A DNA stretch of 64,000 bases from Streptomyces cellostaticus (GCF_023630175.1 NZ_JALLIN010000014.1:62001-126000); one strand, 5' to 3'. Shown: positions 37,073-45,906, counted from the first letter of the stretch. Notes: generated from the sequence alone by a model not told the origin. Translations and numbers: made by a program.

Positions 37073-37711
37073 TCAGTTCCAGTCGGAGTAGGAGCCGAAA
37101 CCACCGGTGTCGGCGAACTGCCCGTCGCCGCCTTCGAGGTCCTCCGGAAGCAGGCTCCAGACGATGAAGTCGGTGCGGGTGTCGGTCCAGGTGCCGTCCG
37201 CGGTCCGGACGTGGACTATGCAGGCGTTGCGCAGCACGCCCTCGCTGATGCAGCCGATCTTCTGGGCGACCTGCTGGGAGGCCGCGTTGTCGGCGGCGGT
37301 GCGCAGTTCGATGCGCTCGAACTTCTGGTCGCCGAACAGCCAGTGGGCGGTGGCCAGCGCGGCCTCGGCCGCGTAGCCCTCGCCGCGGGCCCAGGGCGCG
37401 ATGATGTACGACAGCTCGGTGGAGCGGATGTGCCAGTCGGTCCTGGCGAGCTGGACGACACCGACCAGGCGCTGGGTGAGGAACTCGGTGACCGCGAAGT
37501 CCAGCCCCCGGCCCGCGGCGCGTTCGGCGGGCGCGTACGCGGTGATCCAGTGCCGGGCGCCGTTCTCCGTGAACGGCTGCGGCACGTCGGTCCAGGCGGC
37601 GATCTGCTCGTCGTTCATCATCTCGGCCATCGCGGGCACGTCGTCCTCGTCCAGGGGTCGCAGCACCAACCGCTCCGTGCTGATGGAGACGTTGGGGAAG
37701 GTGCTACTCAT
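37073..37711 (-). CDS. RimJ/RimL-type GNAT N-acetyltransferase
   Basis: A 212-residue acetyltransferase beginning STERLVLRPLDEDDVPAM, the typical RimJ/RimL start. Later it has ELSYIIAPWARGEGYAAEAA (acetyl-CoA loop) and ELRTAADNAASQQVAQKIG. Acceptors in this subfamily are N-terminal amines of ribosomal proteins or small amines; the target here is unknown. The C-terminal tail is Gly/Asp-rich and not conserved-looking. It lies between cobL and metQ but is not obviously part of either unit. Confidence 0.88.
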   Translation of the reverse strand: MSSTFPNVSISTERLVLRPLDEDDVPAMAEMMNDEQIAAWTDVPQPFTENGARHWITAYAPAERAAGRGLDFAVTEFLTQRLVGVVQLARTDWHIRSTELSYIIAPWARGEGYAAEAALATAHWLFGDQKFERIELRTAADNAASQQVAQKIGCISEGVLRNACIVHVRTADGTWTDTRTDFIVWSLLPEDLEGGDGQFADTGGFGSYSDWN

Positions 37712-37788
37712 GCGCCGCTCCGTAACCTTCGGAAAATCCTGCAGGGGCTGCTGAACTGCCCAGCATGCAGCATGAAAGCACCCAGTCG

Positions 37789-37811
37789 CACAACGGGGCC
37801 CACCCCGTGTG
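37789..37811 (-). terminator. Probable terminator of the metNIQ unit
   Basis: A short GC-rich stem (ACGGGG 37793-37798 with CCCCGT 37803-37808, extended imperfectly on both sides) lies about 35 bases past the metQ stop. Confidence 0.4.
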
Positions 37812-37843
37812 AGGAAGCGGACCCCGTGCGTGGCGATATGGGC

Positions 37844-38677
37844 TCAGAAGGACGGGATGACCGAGCCCTGGTACTTGTCCTCGATGAACTTCCTCACCTC
37901 GGGCGAGGTCAGCAGCCCGGCGAGCTTCTTGACCCGGGGGTCCTTCTCGTTGCCCTCCTTGACCGCGAGGAAGTTGCCGTACGGGCTGTTCTTCGCGGAC
38001 TCGAGGACCAGCGCCTCCTTCGCGGGACTGATCCCGGAGGAGATGGCGTAGTTGCCGTTGATCACCGCCGCGTCCACGTCGTCCAGGGAGCGTGCGGTCT
38101 GGGCCGCCTCGACCTCCTTGAACTGGAGCTTCCCGGGGTTCTCGGTGATGTCCCGCGGGGTGGTCCCGGTGCCGGCGCCGTCCTTGAGGGTGATGAGCCC
38201 GTTGGCGGCGAGCAGCTTCAGGGCGCGGGCCTCGTTGACGGCGTCGTTGGGGACGGCGATGGTCGCACCGCTCTTCAGGGCGCCGGCCTTCCGCACCTTG
38301 TGGGAGTAGAGGCCGAGCGGCTCCAGGTGCACCGTGACGACGGGCGCGATGTGGGTGCCGCGCTTGTCGTTGAAGTCGTCCAGGTACGGCTGGTTCTGGA
38401 AGTAGTTGGCGTCCACCGAGCCGTCCTCGGTCGCCGTGTTCGGCGTGATGTAGTCGGTGAACTCCTTGACCTCCAGGTCGAGGCCCGCCTTCTTCGCCAG
38501 GTTCTTCTTGACGAAGTCGAGGATCTCGGCGTGCGGGGTCGGGCTCGCGGCGACGACCAGCGGGCCGTCGTGGTCGGAGGAGCCGGCAGAGTCCCCGCCG
38601 GAGCCGCAGGCGCTGAGCCCGAGGGTGAGGGCTCCGGCGGCGAGGACGGCGGTGGTGAGCTGGGCGGTGTTACGCAC
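37844..38677 (-). CDS. metQ: MetQ/NlpA-family methionine-binding lipoprotein
   Basis: A 277-residue substrate-binding protein. Its signal peptide ends in the lipobox LSAC with cysteine 24 as lipid anchor. The mature part has the MetQ/NlpA pattern: VAASPTPHAEILDFVK, DYITPNTATEDGSVDANYFQNQPYL and DDVDAAVINGNYA. It should capture methionine outside the membrane for MetNI. Third gene of metN-metI-metQ. Confidence 0.94.
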   Translation of the reverse strand: MRNTAQLTTAVLAAGALTLGLSACGSGGDSAGSSDHDGPLVVAASPTPHAEILDFVKKNLAKKAGLDLEVKEFTDYITPNTATEDGSVDANYFQNQPYLDDFNDKRGTHIAPVVTVHLEPLGLYSHKVRKAGALKSGATIAVPNDAVNEARALKLLAANGLITLKDGAGTGTTPRDITENPGKLQFKEVEAAQTARSLDDVDAAVINGNYAISSGISPAKEALVLESAKNSPYGNFLAVKEGNEKDPRVKKLAGLLTSPEVRKFIEDKYQGSVIPSF

Positions 38678-38756
38678 GAAAAGTGCCTTTCCTTATGGGT
38701 GGTGCGACCCCGTGACAGGTGGACGGGGGGTTCTGGGGGGGGCGCGGCGGTGCCGC

Positions 38757-39494
38757 TCAGGCGACCTCGGTGACGTCGGCGGCCGCGGGCTCACGGGCCT
38801 TGAGCAGGCGGAGCTTCGGGGCGGGGCCGGAGCGGGCGCCGCGGTGGTGCACGGCGCGGGCCGCGTAGTCGCCGGCGAACTGGACGAGGGAGATGACGAC
38901 GGCGAGGATCACCACGATCACCCACATCAGGCCGGTCTCGAAGCGCTGATAGCCGTAGCGGACGGCGAGGTCGCCGAGGCCGCCGGCGCCGACGGTGCCG
39001 GCCATGGCGGAGTAGCCGATGAGCGCGACGAGGGTGGTGGTCGCGGAGGCGATCAGCGACGGCAGGGCCTCCGGCACCAGGACCTTGCGGACGATGGTGA
39101 GGGTGTTGCCGCCCATCGACTGCACGGCCTCCACGAGTCCGCCGTCCACTTCGCGGACGGCCGTCTCGACGAGGCGCGCGAAGAACGGGATGGCGCCGAT
39201 GGCCAGCGGCACGATGGCCGCGTCACGGCCGATGCTGGTTCCGGTGACCGACCGGGTGAAGCCGGTCAGGGCGACCATGAGGATGATGAACGGCATGGAG
39301 CGGGTGATGTTCACGACCTGCCCGAGGACCTTGTTCACCACGACGTTCTGCAGCAGGCCGCCGCGCTCGCTGAGCACGAGCAGGATGCCGAGCGGCAGAC
39401 CGCCGGCGACGGCGAGGAGCGTGGACCAGCCCACCATGTAGGCGGTGTTCCAGCACTCCGGCTCCAGCAGCGACCACATCTCGGACCAGGTCAC
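38757..39494 (-). CDS. metI: Methionine ABC transporter permease MetI
   Basis: A 245-residue permease with about five membrane helices. The coupling-helix (EAA) region reads ETAVREVDGGLVEAVQSMGG and is typical for MetI. The GTG start (VTWSEMW) overlaps the metN stop as GTGA, so the two are translationally coupled. A charged C-terminal tail of about 30 residues extends beyond the usual length. Confidence 0.94.
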   Translation of the reverse strand: MTWSEMWSLLEPECWNTAYMVGWSTLLAVAGGLPLGILLVLSERGGLLQNVVVNKVLGQVVNITRSMPFIILMVALTGFTRSVTGTSIGRDAAIVPLAIGAIPFFARLVETAVREVDGGLVEAVQSMGGNTLTIVRKVLVPEALPSLIASATTTLVALIGYSAMAGTVGAGGLGDLAVRYGYQRFETGLMWVIVVILAVVISLVQFAGDYAARAVHHRGARSGPAPKLRLLKAREPAAADVTEVA

Positions 39495-40549
39495 TTCGCG
39501 CCCTCCTTCACCAGCACGGGCTCGTGGCCCTCGGGTTCGACCACGTCGATCTGCAGACCCTGCTCGCGCAGGAACCCGACCGGGACCACGTTGTCCTCCC
39601 AGCGGCCGGGCAGTTCGATGCGCATGCGGCCGACCTGGAGTCCGCCGACGGTGTCGACGGCGGCACCGAGGATCGATACGTCGATGTGGTAGGTGCGCGC
39701 GAGCCGGGAGACGACCGGCTGGGCGGCCGCCTCACCGTGGAAGGTGACGTCCAGGACGGTCCGGTCGGCGCCGGAGGCCCCGCCCCCGACCGGGAAGAGG
39801 GCGGAGGCCAGCGCGGAGCCCGGGGTGGCCAGCAGTTCGCCGACCGTGCCGGACTCCACGATCCGGCCCTTCGCCATGAGGGCGGCGGAGTCGCAGATCG
39901 ACTTCACCACGTCCATCTCGTGGGTGATGAGGAGGACGGTCAGGCCGAGCTGCCGGTTCAGGTCGCGCAGCAGTTGCAGGATCGAGCGGGTGGTCTCCGG
40001 GTCGAGGGCGCTGGTGGCCTCGTCGGAGAGCAGCACCTTGGGGTCGCCCGCCAGGGCGCGGGCGATGCCGACGCGCTGCTTCTGGCCGCCGGAGAGCTGG
40101 GCGGGATGGGCCTTCGCCCGGTCGGCGAGACCCACCAGGTCCAGCAGTTCGAGGGCCTTGCGGGAGCGCTCCTTGCCGGACTTGCCGAGGATCTCCAGCG
40201 GCAGTTCGACGTTGTCCTGCACGGTCCGCGAGGAGAGCAGGTTGAAGTGCTGGAAGACCATGCCGATGCGGCTGCGCGCCCGGCGCAGCTCCCGGCCGGC
40301 CCGGGGGCCGCGGCCGGCGAGGGCGGTGAGGTCCTCCCCGGCGACGGTCACGGTGCCGGAGGTGGGCCGCTCCAGCAGGTTGACGCAGCGGATGAGCGAG
40401 GACTTTCCGGCGCCGGACTGGCCGATGACGCCGTGGACCTCGCCCTCGCGGACATGGAGATCGACGCCGTCGAGGGCGGTGACCTCGCGGCCGCGGGAGC
40501 GGTAGACCTTGGTCAGGCCCGATGTGGTGATCACTGGGATTTCCGTCAC
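39491..40549 (-). CDS. metN: Methionine ABC transporter ATP-binding protein MetN
   Basis: A 352-residue ATPase. Walker A is GQSGAGKSS, the signature LSGGQKQR, Walker B LLSDEATSALD and the switch histidine in LITHEMDV. A C-terminal ACT-like NIL domain (LDVTFHGEAAAQPVVSRLAR onwards) is the methionine-sensing domain that trans-inhibits transport. The start is uncertain: GTG 40549 (VTEIPVITTSG) is used, while an ATG at 40591 would add 14 residues. Neither has a clear ribosome site. A Cys/Met-rich leader frame lies about 240 bases upstream. Confidence 0.93.
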   Translation of the reverse strand: MTEIPVITTSGLTKVYRSRGREVTALDGVDLHVREGEVHGVIGQSGAGKSSLIRCVNLLERPTSGTVTVAGEDLTALAGRGPRAGRELRRARSRIGMVFQHFNLLSSRTVQDNVELPLEILGKSGKERSRKALELLDLVGLADRAKAHPAQLSGGQKQRVGIARALAGDPKVLLSDEATSALDPETTRSILQLLRDLNRQLGLTVLLITHEMDVVKSICDSAALMAKGRIVESGTVGELLATPGSALASALFPVGGGASGADRTVLDVTFHGEAAAQPVVSRLARTYHIDVSILGAAVDTVGGLQVGRMRIELPGRWEDNVVPVGFLREQGLQIDVVEPEGHEPVLVKEGAK

Positions 40550-40665
40550 TGTCGAGTGCGCGGGCGTGGGTGTGCCCGGGCAGGGGTGCATGTCATTGCA
40601 TTCGGTCAGGGACGCGGCACGGCTCTCGCGGTGGCGATGGAACCGGGGAGAACGTCGTGTGCGCG

Positions 40666-40680
40666 GTGGGGGTGCCCCAC
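40666..40680 (-). promoter_or_regulatory. Hairpin in the metN leader, possible attenuator element
   Basis: GTGGGG (40666-40671) pairs with CCCCAC (40675-40680). Another short stem (CTCGC 40748-40752 with GCGAG 40761-40765) lies nearer the leader peptide. Both are between the leader stop and metN, where an attenuator would be expected; the stems are short and the role is inferred. Confidence 0.3.
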
Positions 40681-40787
40681 GCCGTTCGGGCAGTGGGGTG
40701 GGCGTCGGTCCACGGCGCCGCGGGGGCGGCGGGGACAGGCCGCGGCTCTCGCTTCGGGGCGCGAGGCTCAGGTGGTGCGGGGGCCCT

Positions 40788-40874
40788 CTAGAAGGCGCAC
40801 ATTCGACACATGCAGCGAGCACCGGGCGGCATGGTCGCCTCGGTCGCGGGGATGCGGCTGCTCGTCGTGGTCAT
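40788..40874 (-). CDS. Cys/Met-rich leader peptide upstream of metNIQ
   Basis: A 28-codon frame from an ATG at 40874 to a TAG at 40788 on the minus strand. It ends in RCMCRMCAF, so two Met codons and three Cys codons fall in the last nine. Its ATG overlaps the stop of the upstream HAD (pseudo)gene as ATGA. Actinobacteria use such short sulfur-amino-acid-rich frames to sense charged tRNA levels, with ribosome stalling altering a downstream structure. Position ahead of a methionine importer makes this plausible. The peptide is not known to have any other role. Confidence 0.6.
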   Translation of the reverse strand: MTTTSSRIPATEATMPPGARCMCRMCAF

Positions 40875-41663
40875 GCGAGCAGTAAACCAGACCGGCGGTG
40901 CCGCCCGGTGACCGCTGTCCGCATGCTGGACGGCTGTGGACACCGGCGGGGACCCGCTCGGCCGCGGACGGAGATCTCCACGCCCTCGCCGGTGGCCAGT
41001 GCGGACAAGGCCGAGAGATCCCCGACCACCAGGTCGGCCCGCAGCTCCGCGGCCTGGTGCGTTGTGGCCAACGCCACGGTGGTCATACCGGCCGCGCGGC
41101 CCGCCTGGAGCCCGGCGGGGGCGTCCTCGAAGACCACGCAGCGGGCCGGGTCCACACCGAGCCGCCGGGCCGCCAGCAGGTGGGGCTCGGGGTCGGGCTT
41201 GCCGCGGGTGATGTCGTCGGCGGCGGCGAACGTCTCGGGCAGGATGCCGACCGCGTCCAGCCGGGCCTCGGCGAGCCGGCGGGTGGCGGAGGTCACGACG
41301 GCCCAGCGGTCGGCCGGCAGCGAGTCCAGGAAGGTCCGCGTCCCGGGCAGCAGCCGCACCCCTGCGTCCGGCACGTCCTCCACCTCGAGCTGCTCGACCC
41401 GCGCCACCGCCTCGGGGACCAGGCGGGCGGGCGGCAGGTCGGCGGCCATCTCCACCGCGGGCCGCCCGTGCAGTTCCACCCGCCCGAACTCCTCGGCCCG
41501 AACTCCTCGGCCGTGATCCCGTACTCCCGCGCCATGGGGTCCCCCCTTGGACGAAGCCTGTCGTAGTCCAAGGGAGGAGGGTCCAGCAGCGCTCGACGGA
41601 CTCGAGGGAGGAGACCAGGGTGCCGTCGTTGTCGAACAGGAGGGCTCGTGCGTGGATCGTCAT
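40871..41663 (-). pseudogene. HAD-family phosphatase, frameshifted
   Basis: The protein is recognisable but split over three frames. It starts MTIHARALLFDNDGTLVSS (HAD motif I, from 41663), continues as AREYGITAEEFG in a second frame, and from about 41480 runs in a third frame through VVTSATRRLA, GKPDPEPHLLAARRLG and CVVFEDAPAGLQAGRAAGM (motifs II-IV) to the stop at 40871. Two lesions explain this: an extra segment with a 9-bp inverted repeat (about 41543-41574) and a 14-bp tandem duplication (about 41482-41510). Likely inactive sugar-phosphatase/beta-phosphoglucomutase-like gene, unless these are assembly errors. Confidence 0.75.
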
Positions 41664-41732
41664 GGTCTGGACCCTGCGGCGTACACCGGGGCCGGCGGCG
41701 TCGGGTCGTTTCCGCCGTAATATGGTCACCGC

Positions 41733-42092
41733 ATGCTCAATGGCCTGACGCTGGTGACCGGACTCACCGCGCTGCTGCTCGCCGCCTGGTGCGGCTGGGC
41801 CGCCTACCGGGACCAGCCGACCAAGGACTGGCACTTCCTCGGCATGGCCGTGGTGTCCCTGCTGGCCGCGGTGCAGCTCGTCGTCGGGGTCGTCCTGCTG
41901 GCGCGGGGCGAGAAGCCGGAGCAGGGCACGACGATCTTCGTGGCGTACCTGCTCGGGGCGTTCGCGTGCGTGCCGGCCGCGGGCTTCATGTCACTGGCCG
42001 AGCGGACCCGCTGGGGCTCCGTGACGGTGGCCGCCGGTGGCGTCGTCCTCGCCGTGCTGGAGGTGCGGTTGTATGACATCTGGGGAGCCTGA
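41733..42092 (+). CDS. Hypothetical four-helix membrane protein
   Basis: A 119-residue protein with four hydrophobic segments (LTLVTGLTALLLAAWCGW, FLGMAVVSLLAAVQLVVGVVLL, FVAYLLGAFACVPAAGF, SVTVAAGGVVLAVLEV). Actinobacterial hypothetical; no known function. Its stop is one base before the ATG of the next membrane protein, so the two are coexpressed and may form a complex. Confidence 0.8.
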   Translation: MLNGLTLVTGLTALLLAAWCGWAAYRDQPTKDWHFLGMAVVSLLAAVQLVVGVVLLARGEKPEQGTTIFVAYLLGAFACVPAAGFMSLAERTRWGSVTVAAGGVVLAVLEVRLYDIWGA

Positions 42093-42093
42093 G

Positions 42094-42513
42094 ATGACGG
42101 CGGTTCAGGAGAAGCCGGCCCGGCTGATCAGCGGGCCGGGGATGCTGCTGGTCTGGTTCTACGGGGTGATGGTCGTCGGCGCGGTGTCGCGCTCGGCGTA
42201 CCAGATCGCGACCGACTTCGACCGGGCGCCGCTGGCCTACTCGCTGTCCGCGGTGGCCGGCCTGGTGTACGGGTTCATCACGTACTCGCTGGTCCGGGGC
42301 GGGGAGACGGCCCGCAGGGCGGCACTGGTGTGCTGTGCCGCCGAGCTCGCGGGCGTGCTGATCGTGGGGACGTGGACCCTGGCCGACCCCTCCGCCTTCC
42401 CGGACGCGACCGTCTGGTCCGACTACGGCATGGGGTACGTCTTCATTCCGGTGCTGCTGCCGCTGTCGGCGATGTACTGGCTGCGCAGGTCGCGCGAGCG
42501 CGTCACGCGGTAG
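42094..42513 (+). CDS. Hypothetical integral membrane protein
   Basis: A 139-residue protein with about four membrane segments (MLLVWFYGVMVVGAV, SLSAVAGLVYGFITYSLV, AALVCCAAELAGVLIVGTW, YGMGYVFIPVLLPLSAMYWL). The ATG follows the previous stop by one base (TGAGATG). Its 3' end overlaps the convergent GNAT gene by 11 bases. No function can be assigned; it pairs with the preceding gene. Confidence 0.82.
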   Translation: MTAVQEKPARLISGPGMLLVWFYGVMVVGAVSRSAYQIATDFDRAPLAYSLSAVAGLVYGFITYSLVRGGETARRAALVCCAAELAGVLIVGTWTLADPSAFPDATVWSDYGMGYVFIPVLLPLSAMYWLRRSRERVTR

Positions 42514-43000
42514 TCGCGTAGGCGCCCGCCCGCTTCTCCAGGACGATCAGCTCGACCCCGTCGGCGCCCGTGGACCGGCCCACCGTCTCGTAGCCGACCC
42601 GCCGGTACAGCCGGAGGTTGCCCTCGCTGCGGTGCCCGGTGTGCAGGCGGAACCGGGTGGCGCCGCGCTGCTCGGACAGCGCCGTCTCGGCGGCGCGCAG
42701 CAGCCGCGCGCCGATGCCGTGGCCCTGGAGCCGCGGGTGGACGCAGAGCTTGCCGATGGCGGCCGCGCCGTCCTCGGTCACCTTGCCGCGCACCGAGCCG
42801 ACCACCTCCTCGCCGAGCCGTGCGACGAACACGCAGTCGGCGGCCACCTCCTGGCGGACGGAGTCCAGGCTCTGCACGAGCGGATCGATGCGGTAGTTGC
42901 CGTACAGCGCCGCCTCCCTCTGGAAGCACAGGTACTGGAGCCTGAAGATCTGCTCCGCGTCCTGCTCGGTCGCCGCCGAGATGGTCACGCTCATGCCCAT
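42503..43000 (-). CDS. GNAT N-acetyltransferase
   Basis: A 165-residue acetyltransferase with the acetyl-CoA motif LCVHPRLQGHGIGARLLRAAE and a RLYRRVGYETVGR C-terminal strand-helix. The substrate is unknown. The ATG at 43000 (MGMSVTISAATEQD) is favoured by a GGGAGG site about nine bases upstream; the second ATG at 42994 is equally possible. Confidence 0.88.
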   Translation of the reverse strand: MGMSVTISAATEQDAEQIFRLQYLCFQREAALYGNYRIDPLVQSLDSVRQEVAADCVFVARLGEEVVGSVRGKVTEDGAAAIGKLCVHPRLQGHGIGARLLRAAETALSEQRGATRFRLHTGHRSEGNLRLYRRVGYETVGRSTGADGVELIVLEKRAGAYATTA

Positions 43001-43046
43001 GTGCGCATGCCTCCCGCTCACCTGATCACCGGTCGTCCCCACACTC

Positions 43047-43553
43047 CTATCCCCGCGCTCCGCGGGCCGCAACCTCCGGTGCGAGCAATCGCCGCAGACA
43101 ACCCAGACATCTGGAGCGTTCCGGCCCGAGACTGCCCTGTGAGATACCCAACTCCCCGGCGATTTCCCGGTATGTCGGGTCGGTCGGCGAGAGCAGTGCC
43201 TCCAGCAGGCGGGGGCAGCGCCCGGGCAGTCGGCCGACCGCTTCGCGCAGGGCGCGGTACCGGGCGGCGGTGAGGGCGAGCTGCTCCGGTCCGGGGCGCG
43301 CGTCGTCGGCCGGTTCGGCTCCGTAGGGCCGCTCCCGCCGGGTGGTGCGGCGGGAGCGGCGGGCCTCGGCGCGAACGGCGCCGCGCAGCCAGCCGTACGG
43401 GTCGGGCGGCGGCCCGGCGGCCGCCAGGCGCTCCAGCAGCCGCAGCCAGACGGCCTGTTCCAGGTCGGCCGGCTCGCTCCCGGCCGCCTGCGCCTCGGCG
43501 GACGCCTCGGCGCTGAGCAGGGGACCGAGGGCTGCCACCAGGTCGTGGGTCAT
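43047..43553 (-). CDS. ECF-like RNA polymerase sigma factor
   Basis: A 168-residue protein organised like a minimal ECF sigma factor. An N-terminal helical region 2 (DLEQAVWLRLLERL...DPYGWLRGAVRAEARRSRR) is followed by an acidic linker. Region 4 (ALREAVGRLPGRCPRLLEALL...YREIAGELGISQGSLGPERSRCLGCLRRLL) contains a helix-turn-helix. No anti-sigma gene is adjacent. It lies upstream of a GNAT gene in the same direction. Confidence 0.85.
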   Translation of the reverse strand: MTHDLVAALGPLLSAEASAEAQAAGSEPADLEQAVWLRLLERLAAAGPPPDPYGWLRGAVRAEARRSRRTTRRERPYGAEPADDARPGPEQLALTAARYRALREAVGRLPGRCPRLLEALLSPTDPTYREIAGELGISQGSLGPERSRCLGCLRRLLAPEVAARGARG

Positions 43554-43652
43554 GAGCGGAACGACGCGCCGCCCCGGTGCCGGGTTCCGGGACGGCGCAC
43601 GCTCAGCCCGAAAGGGTGCGGGTTCACCGGGGCGTTGACGCGGCCCGCGGGA

Positions 43653-44837
43653 TCAGCGGGCCAGGAAGTCGGCCCGGGCGAGCACACCGGTGTCGGCGTT
43701 GTCGGTGAAGACGCCGTCGATACCGGTCGCGAAGTAGGTGGCGAAGGCACCGAAGGGGTCACCGTAGGCGTCCACCTCGCCGCCCTTGCGGTACTCGGCC
43801 GGGAGGAAGGGGTTCTCGTTGCGCATGGTGTAGGGGTGCAGGACCAGCCCGACCCGGTGCGCGTCGGCGACCAGTGCGGTCGGCTCGGCGAGGGTGCCGT
43901 CCGCCTTCTTCGGGATGACCAGGTCCAGGGTGGGGCCGATGCCCTGGGCGTAACCGGCGATCTCCCGCAGGCCCTTGGGCGTGACGAGGTCGGCGACCGT
44001 GCGCGGGTCGCCCGTGTCCACGAAGTCGTAGGGGCGGCTGCTCGCCGAGGACAGCAGCACGACGAGCGGGTTGTCGACGAGCCGGTTGAGCCGCTGGACG
44101 CTGGTGGGCTCGAAGGACTGGAGGATCACCGGCGCGTTCCGGCCGTCCTTGCCGTGCTTGCGCAGCAGCTTCGCCACCCGCTCCTCCAGGCCGAGGCCCA
44201 GCTTGCGGAAGTAGGTGGGGTGCTTGGTCTCCGGGTAGATCCAGACCTGCCTGCCCCGCCTGCGGGTCTGCTCGTCCTGCCACCTCAGGACCTCTTCGAA
44301 GGTGGGGATCTCCCAGCGCCGGTCGTAGAGGGTGTTGTGCGGCCGGTTGGCGGGGATGCGCTCGACGGCGCGCAGCCTCTTCAGCTCGGCGAGGGTGAAG
44401 TCCTCCGTGAACCACCCGGTGGTGGAGACCCCGTCCAGCACCTTGGTGGTCCGGCGGCCGGCGAACTCGGGGTGCGAGGCGACGTCGGTGGTGCCGCCGA
44501 TCTCGGGCTCGTGCCGGCACACGAGATGGCCGTCGCGGGTGGGCACCAGGTCGCCGGCCTCCACGACGTCCGCGCCGAGGTCGAGGGCCAGCTCGTAGGA
44601 GCCGAAGGTGTGCTCGGGGCGGTAGCCGCTGGCCCCCCGGTGGCCGATGATCGTCGGCACCGGCAGGCTCTTCAGCCCGCGCCCGCCGTGCGCGGCCGCC
44701 CCGGCTCCGGCAGCCCGGGCGGTGCCGGGCAGTCCGAGGACCGCCCCGCCCGCGCCGAGCACCGCCGCGCCGAGCACGGCCCGCCGTCCGCTGGTCCGCT
44801 GTCCCTCGTTCGCCCGGTCGCCGTCCATGCGGTCCAT
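43653..44837 (-). CDS. Secreted glycerophosphodiester phosphodiesterase (Tat substrate)
   Basis: A 394-residue GDPD-family enzyme. The N-terminus has a twin-arginine signal (RTSGRRAVLGAAVLG, RR at 18-19) and a signal cleavage region ending PGTARA. The catalytic start is TIIGHRGASGYRPEHT, with ADVVEAGDLVPTRDGHLV for the metal ligands and the C-terminal GIDGVFTDNADTG. It hydrolyses glycerophosphodiesters outside the cell to glycerol 3-phosphate, often under phosphate limitation. AGGAGG ribosome site. Confidence 0.93.
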   Translation of the reverse strand: MDRMDGDRANEGQRTSGRRAVLGAAVLGAGGAVLGLPGTARAAGAGAAAHGGRGLKSLPVPTIIGHRGASGYRPEHTFGSYELALDLGADVVEAGDLVPTRDGHLVCRHEPEIGGTTDVASHPEFAGRRTTKVLDGVSTTGWFTEDFTLAELKRLRAVERIPANRPHNTLYDRRWEIPTFEEVLRWQDEQTRRRGRQVWIYPETKHPTYFRKLGLGLEERVAKLLRKHGKDGRNAPVILQSFEPTSVQRLNRLVDNPLVVLLSSASSRPYDFVDTGDPRTVADLVTPKGLREIAGYAQGIGPTLDLVIPKKADGTLAEPTALVADAHRVGLVLHPYTMRNENPFLPAEYRKGGEVDAYGDPFGAFATYFATGIDGVFTDNADTGVLARADFLAR

Positions 44838-45234
44838 GCGCCCTCCTGCCGTTCGCTGCGTGTCCGTTCCCGGCGCTCCGGTTCCGGGGCGCCGGTGCGC
44901 GCCGATCGTAGGGGTGCCGGTGTGACCTGGGGGAGACCCCTGTTCGAACACGCGGGTGACACGGGATGTCCGGCGGACGGCGGGAAGTGACGGTGCGTCG
45001 GCATCGCCTTGCGCGGTGCGGGTAGCCGGACGGTACGGCCCCGCGCGACGTCCGTCACATCGCCCACCCGGACGCCGCACCCCGGTTCCGGTGCTTCACC
45101 GCAGGTAAACCAGTGTCAACAGTGCGTAAGACCTCGGTGAACCGCGGCTCCCCGATGTGCGCTTCCCCCGGAGCCGCGAGTAATGTCCTCACCTGCACAG
45201 ACACATATCGCTCACCTCGACATCGGAGGACCCG
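44838..45234. other. Divergent intergenic region GDPD / plsC-like gene
   Basis: About 400 bases containing both promoters. A 9-bp hairpin with a long loop (45143-45151 with 45170-45178) lies about 60 bases before the acyltransferase start. No PHO-box-like direct repeats were recognised. Confidence 0.45.
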
Positions 45235-45906
45235 TTGTCCCGCTTCGCGCTCATCAAGGCCGTGCTCGGACCGATCATGCGTCTGATGTTCCGCCCCCAG
45301 GTGGAGGGCGTGGAGCACATCCCGGGGGACGGGCCGGTCATCCTGGCCGGCAATCACCTGACCTTCATCGACTCGATGATCCTGCCCCTGGTCTGCGACC
45401 GCCAGGTCGTCTTCATCGGCAAGGACGAGTACGTCACCGGCAAGAGCCTCAAGGGGCGGCTCATGGCCTGGTTCTTCACCGGTGTCGGCATGATCCCGGT
45501 GGACCGCGACGGCGGCCGCGGCGGTGTGGCCGCCCTGATGACCGGGCGCCGCGTCCTCGAGGAGGGCAGGATCTTCGGCATCTACCCCGAGGGCACCCGC
45601 TCCCCCGACGGCCGCCTCTACCGGGGCCGCACCGGCATCGCCCGGCTCACCCTGATGACGGGTGCACCGGTGGTTCCCTTCGCCATGATCGGCACGGACA
45701 AGCTGCAGCCGGGCGGGGCGGGCATCCCGCGGCCCGGCCGGGTGACCGTGCGCTTCGGCGAGGCGATGGAGTTCTCCCGCTACGAGGGGATGGACCGCGA
45801 CCGCTACGTGCTGCGGGCGGTGACCGACTCGGTGATGGCCGAGGTCATGCGGCTGTCCGGCCAGGAGTACGTGGACATGTACGCCACCAAGGCGAAGGCC
45901 GCGTAG
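45235..45906 (+). CDS. 1-acyl-sn-glycerol-3-phosphate acyltransferase (PlsC family)
   Basis: A 223-residue LPLAT enzyme making phosphatidic acid from lysophosphatidic acid at the membrane. Catalytic NHLTFIDS (H-x4-D) and YPEGTRSPDG motifs are intact. It starts at TTG 45235 with a GGAGG ribosome site, a rare start codon in this window. It is a single gene ending in a hairpin that overlaps its stop codon. Confidence 0.93.
   Translation: MSRFALIKAVLGPIMRLMFRPQVEGVEHIPGDGPVILAGNHLTFIDSMILPLVCDRQVVFIGKDEYVTGKSLKGRLMAWFFTGVGMIPVDRDGGRGGVAALMTGRRVLEEGRIFGIYPEGTRSPDGRLYRGRTGIARLTLMTGAPVVPFAMIGTDKLQPGGAGIPRPGRVTVRFGEAMEFSRYEGMDRDRYVLRAVTDSVMAEVMRLSGQEYVDMYATKAKAA

Noticed and set aside
40550..40787. 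SAM riboswitch before metN
   Set aside because: No recognisable SAM-I or SAM-IV core was found; the Cys/Met-rich leader peptide is the better explanation for regulation here.
42503..43553. A toxin-antitoxin reading of the adjacent GNAT and small regulator genes
   Set aside because: The second gene has sigma-factor regions 2 and 4 rather than an RHH antitoxin, and the GNAT lacks the usual TacT context.
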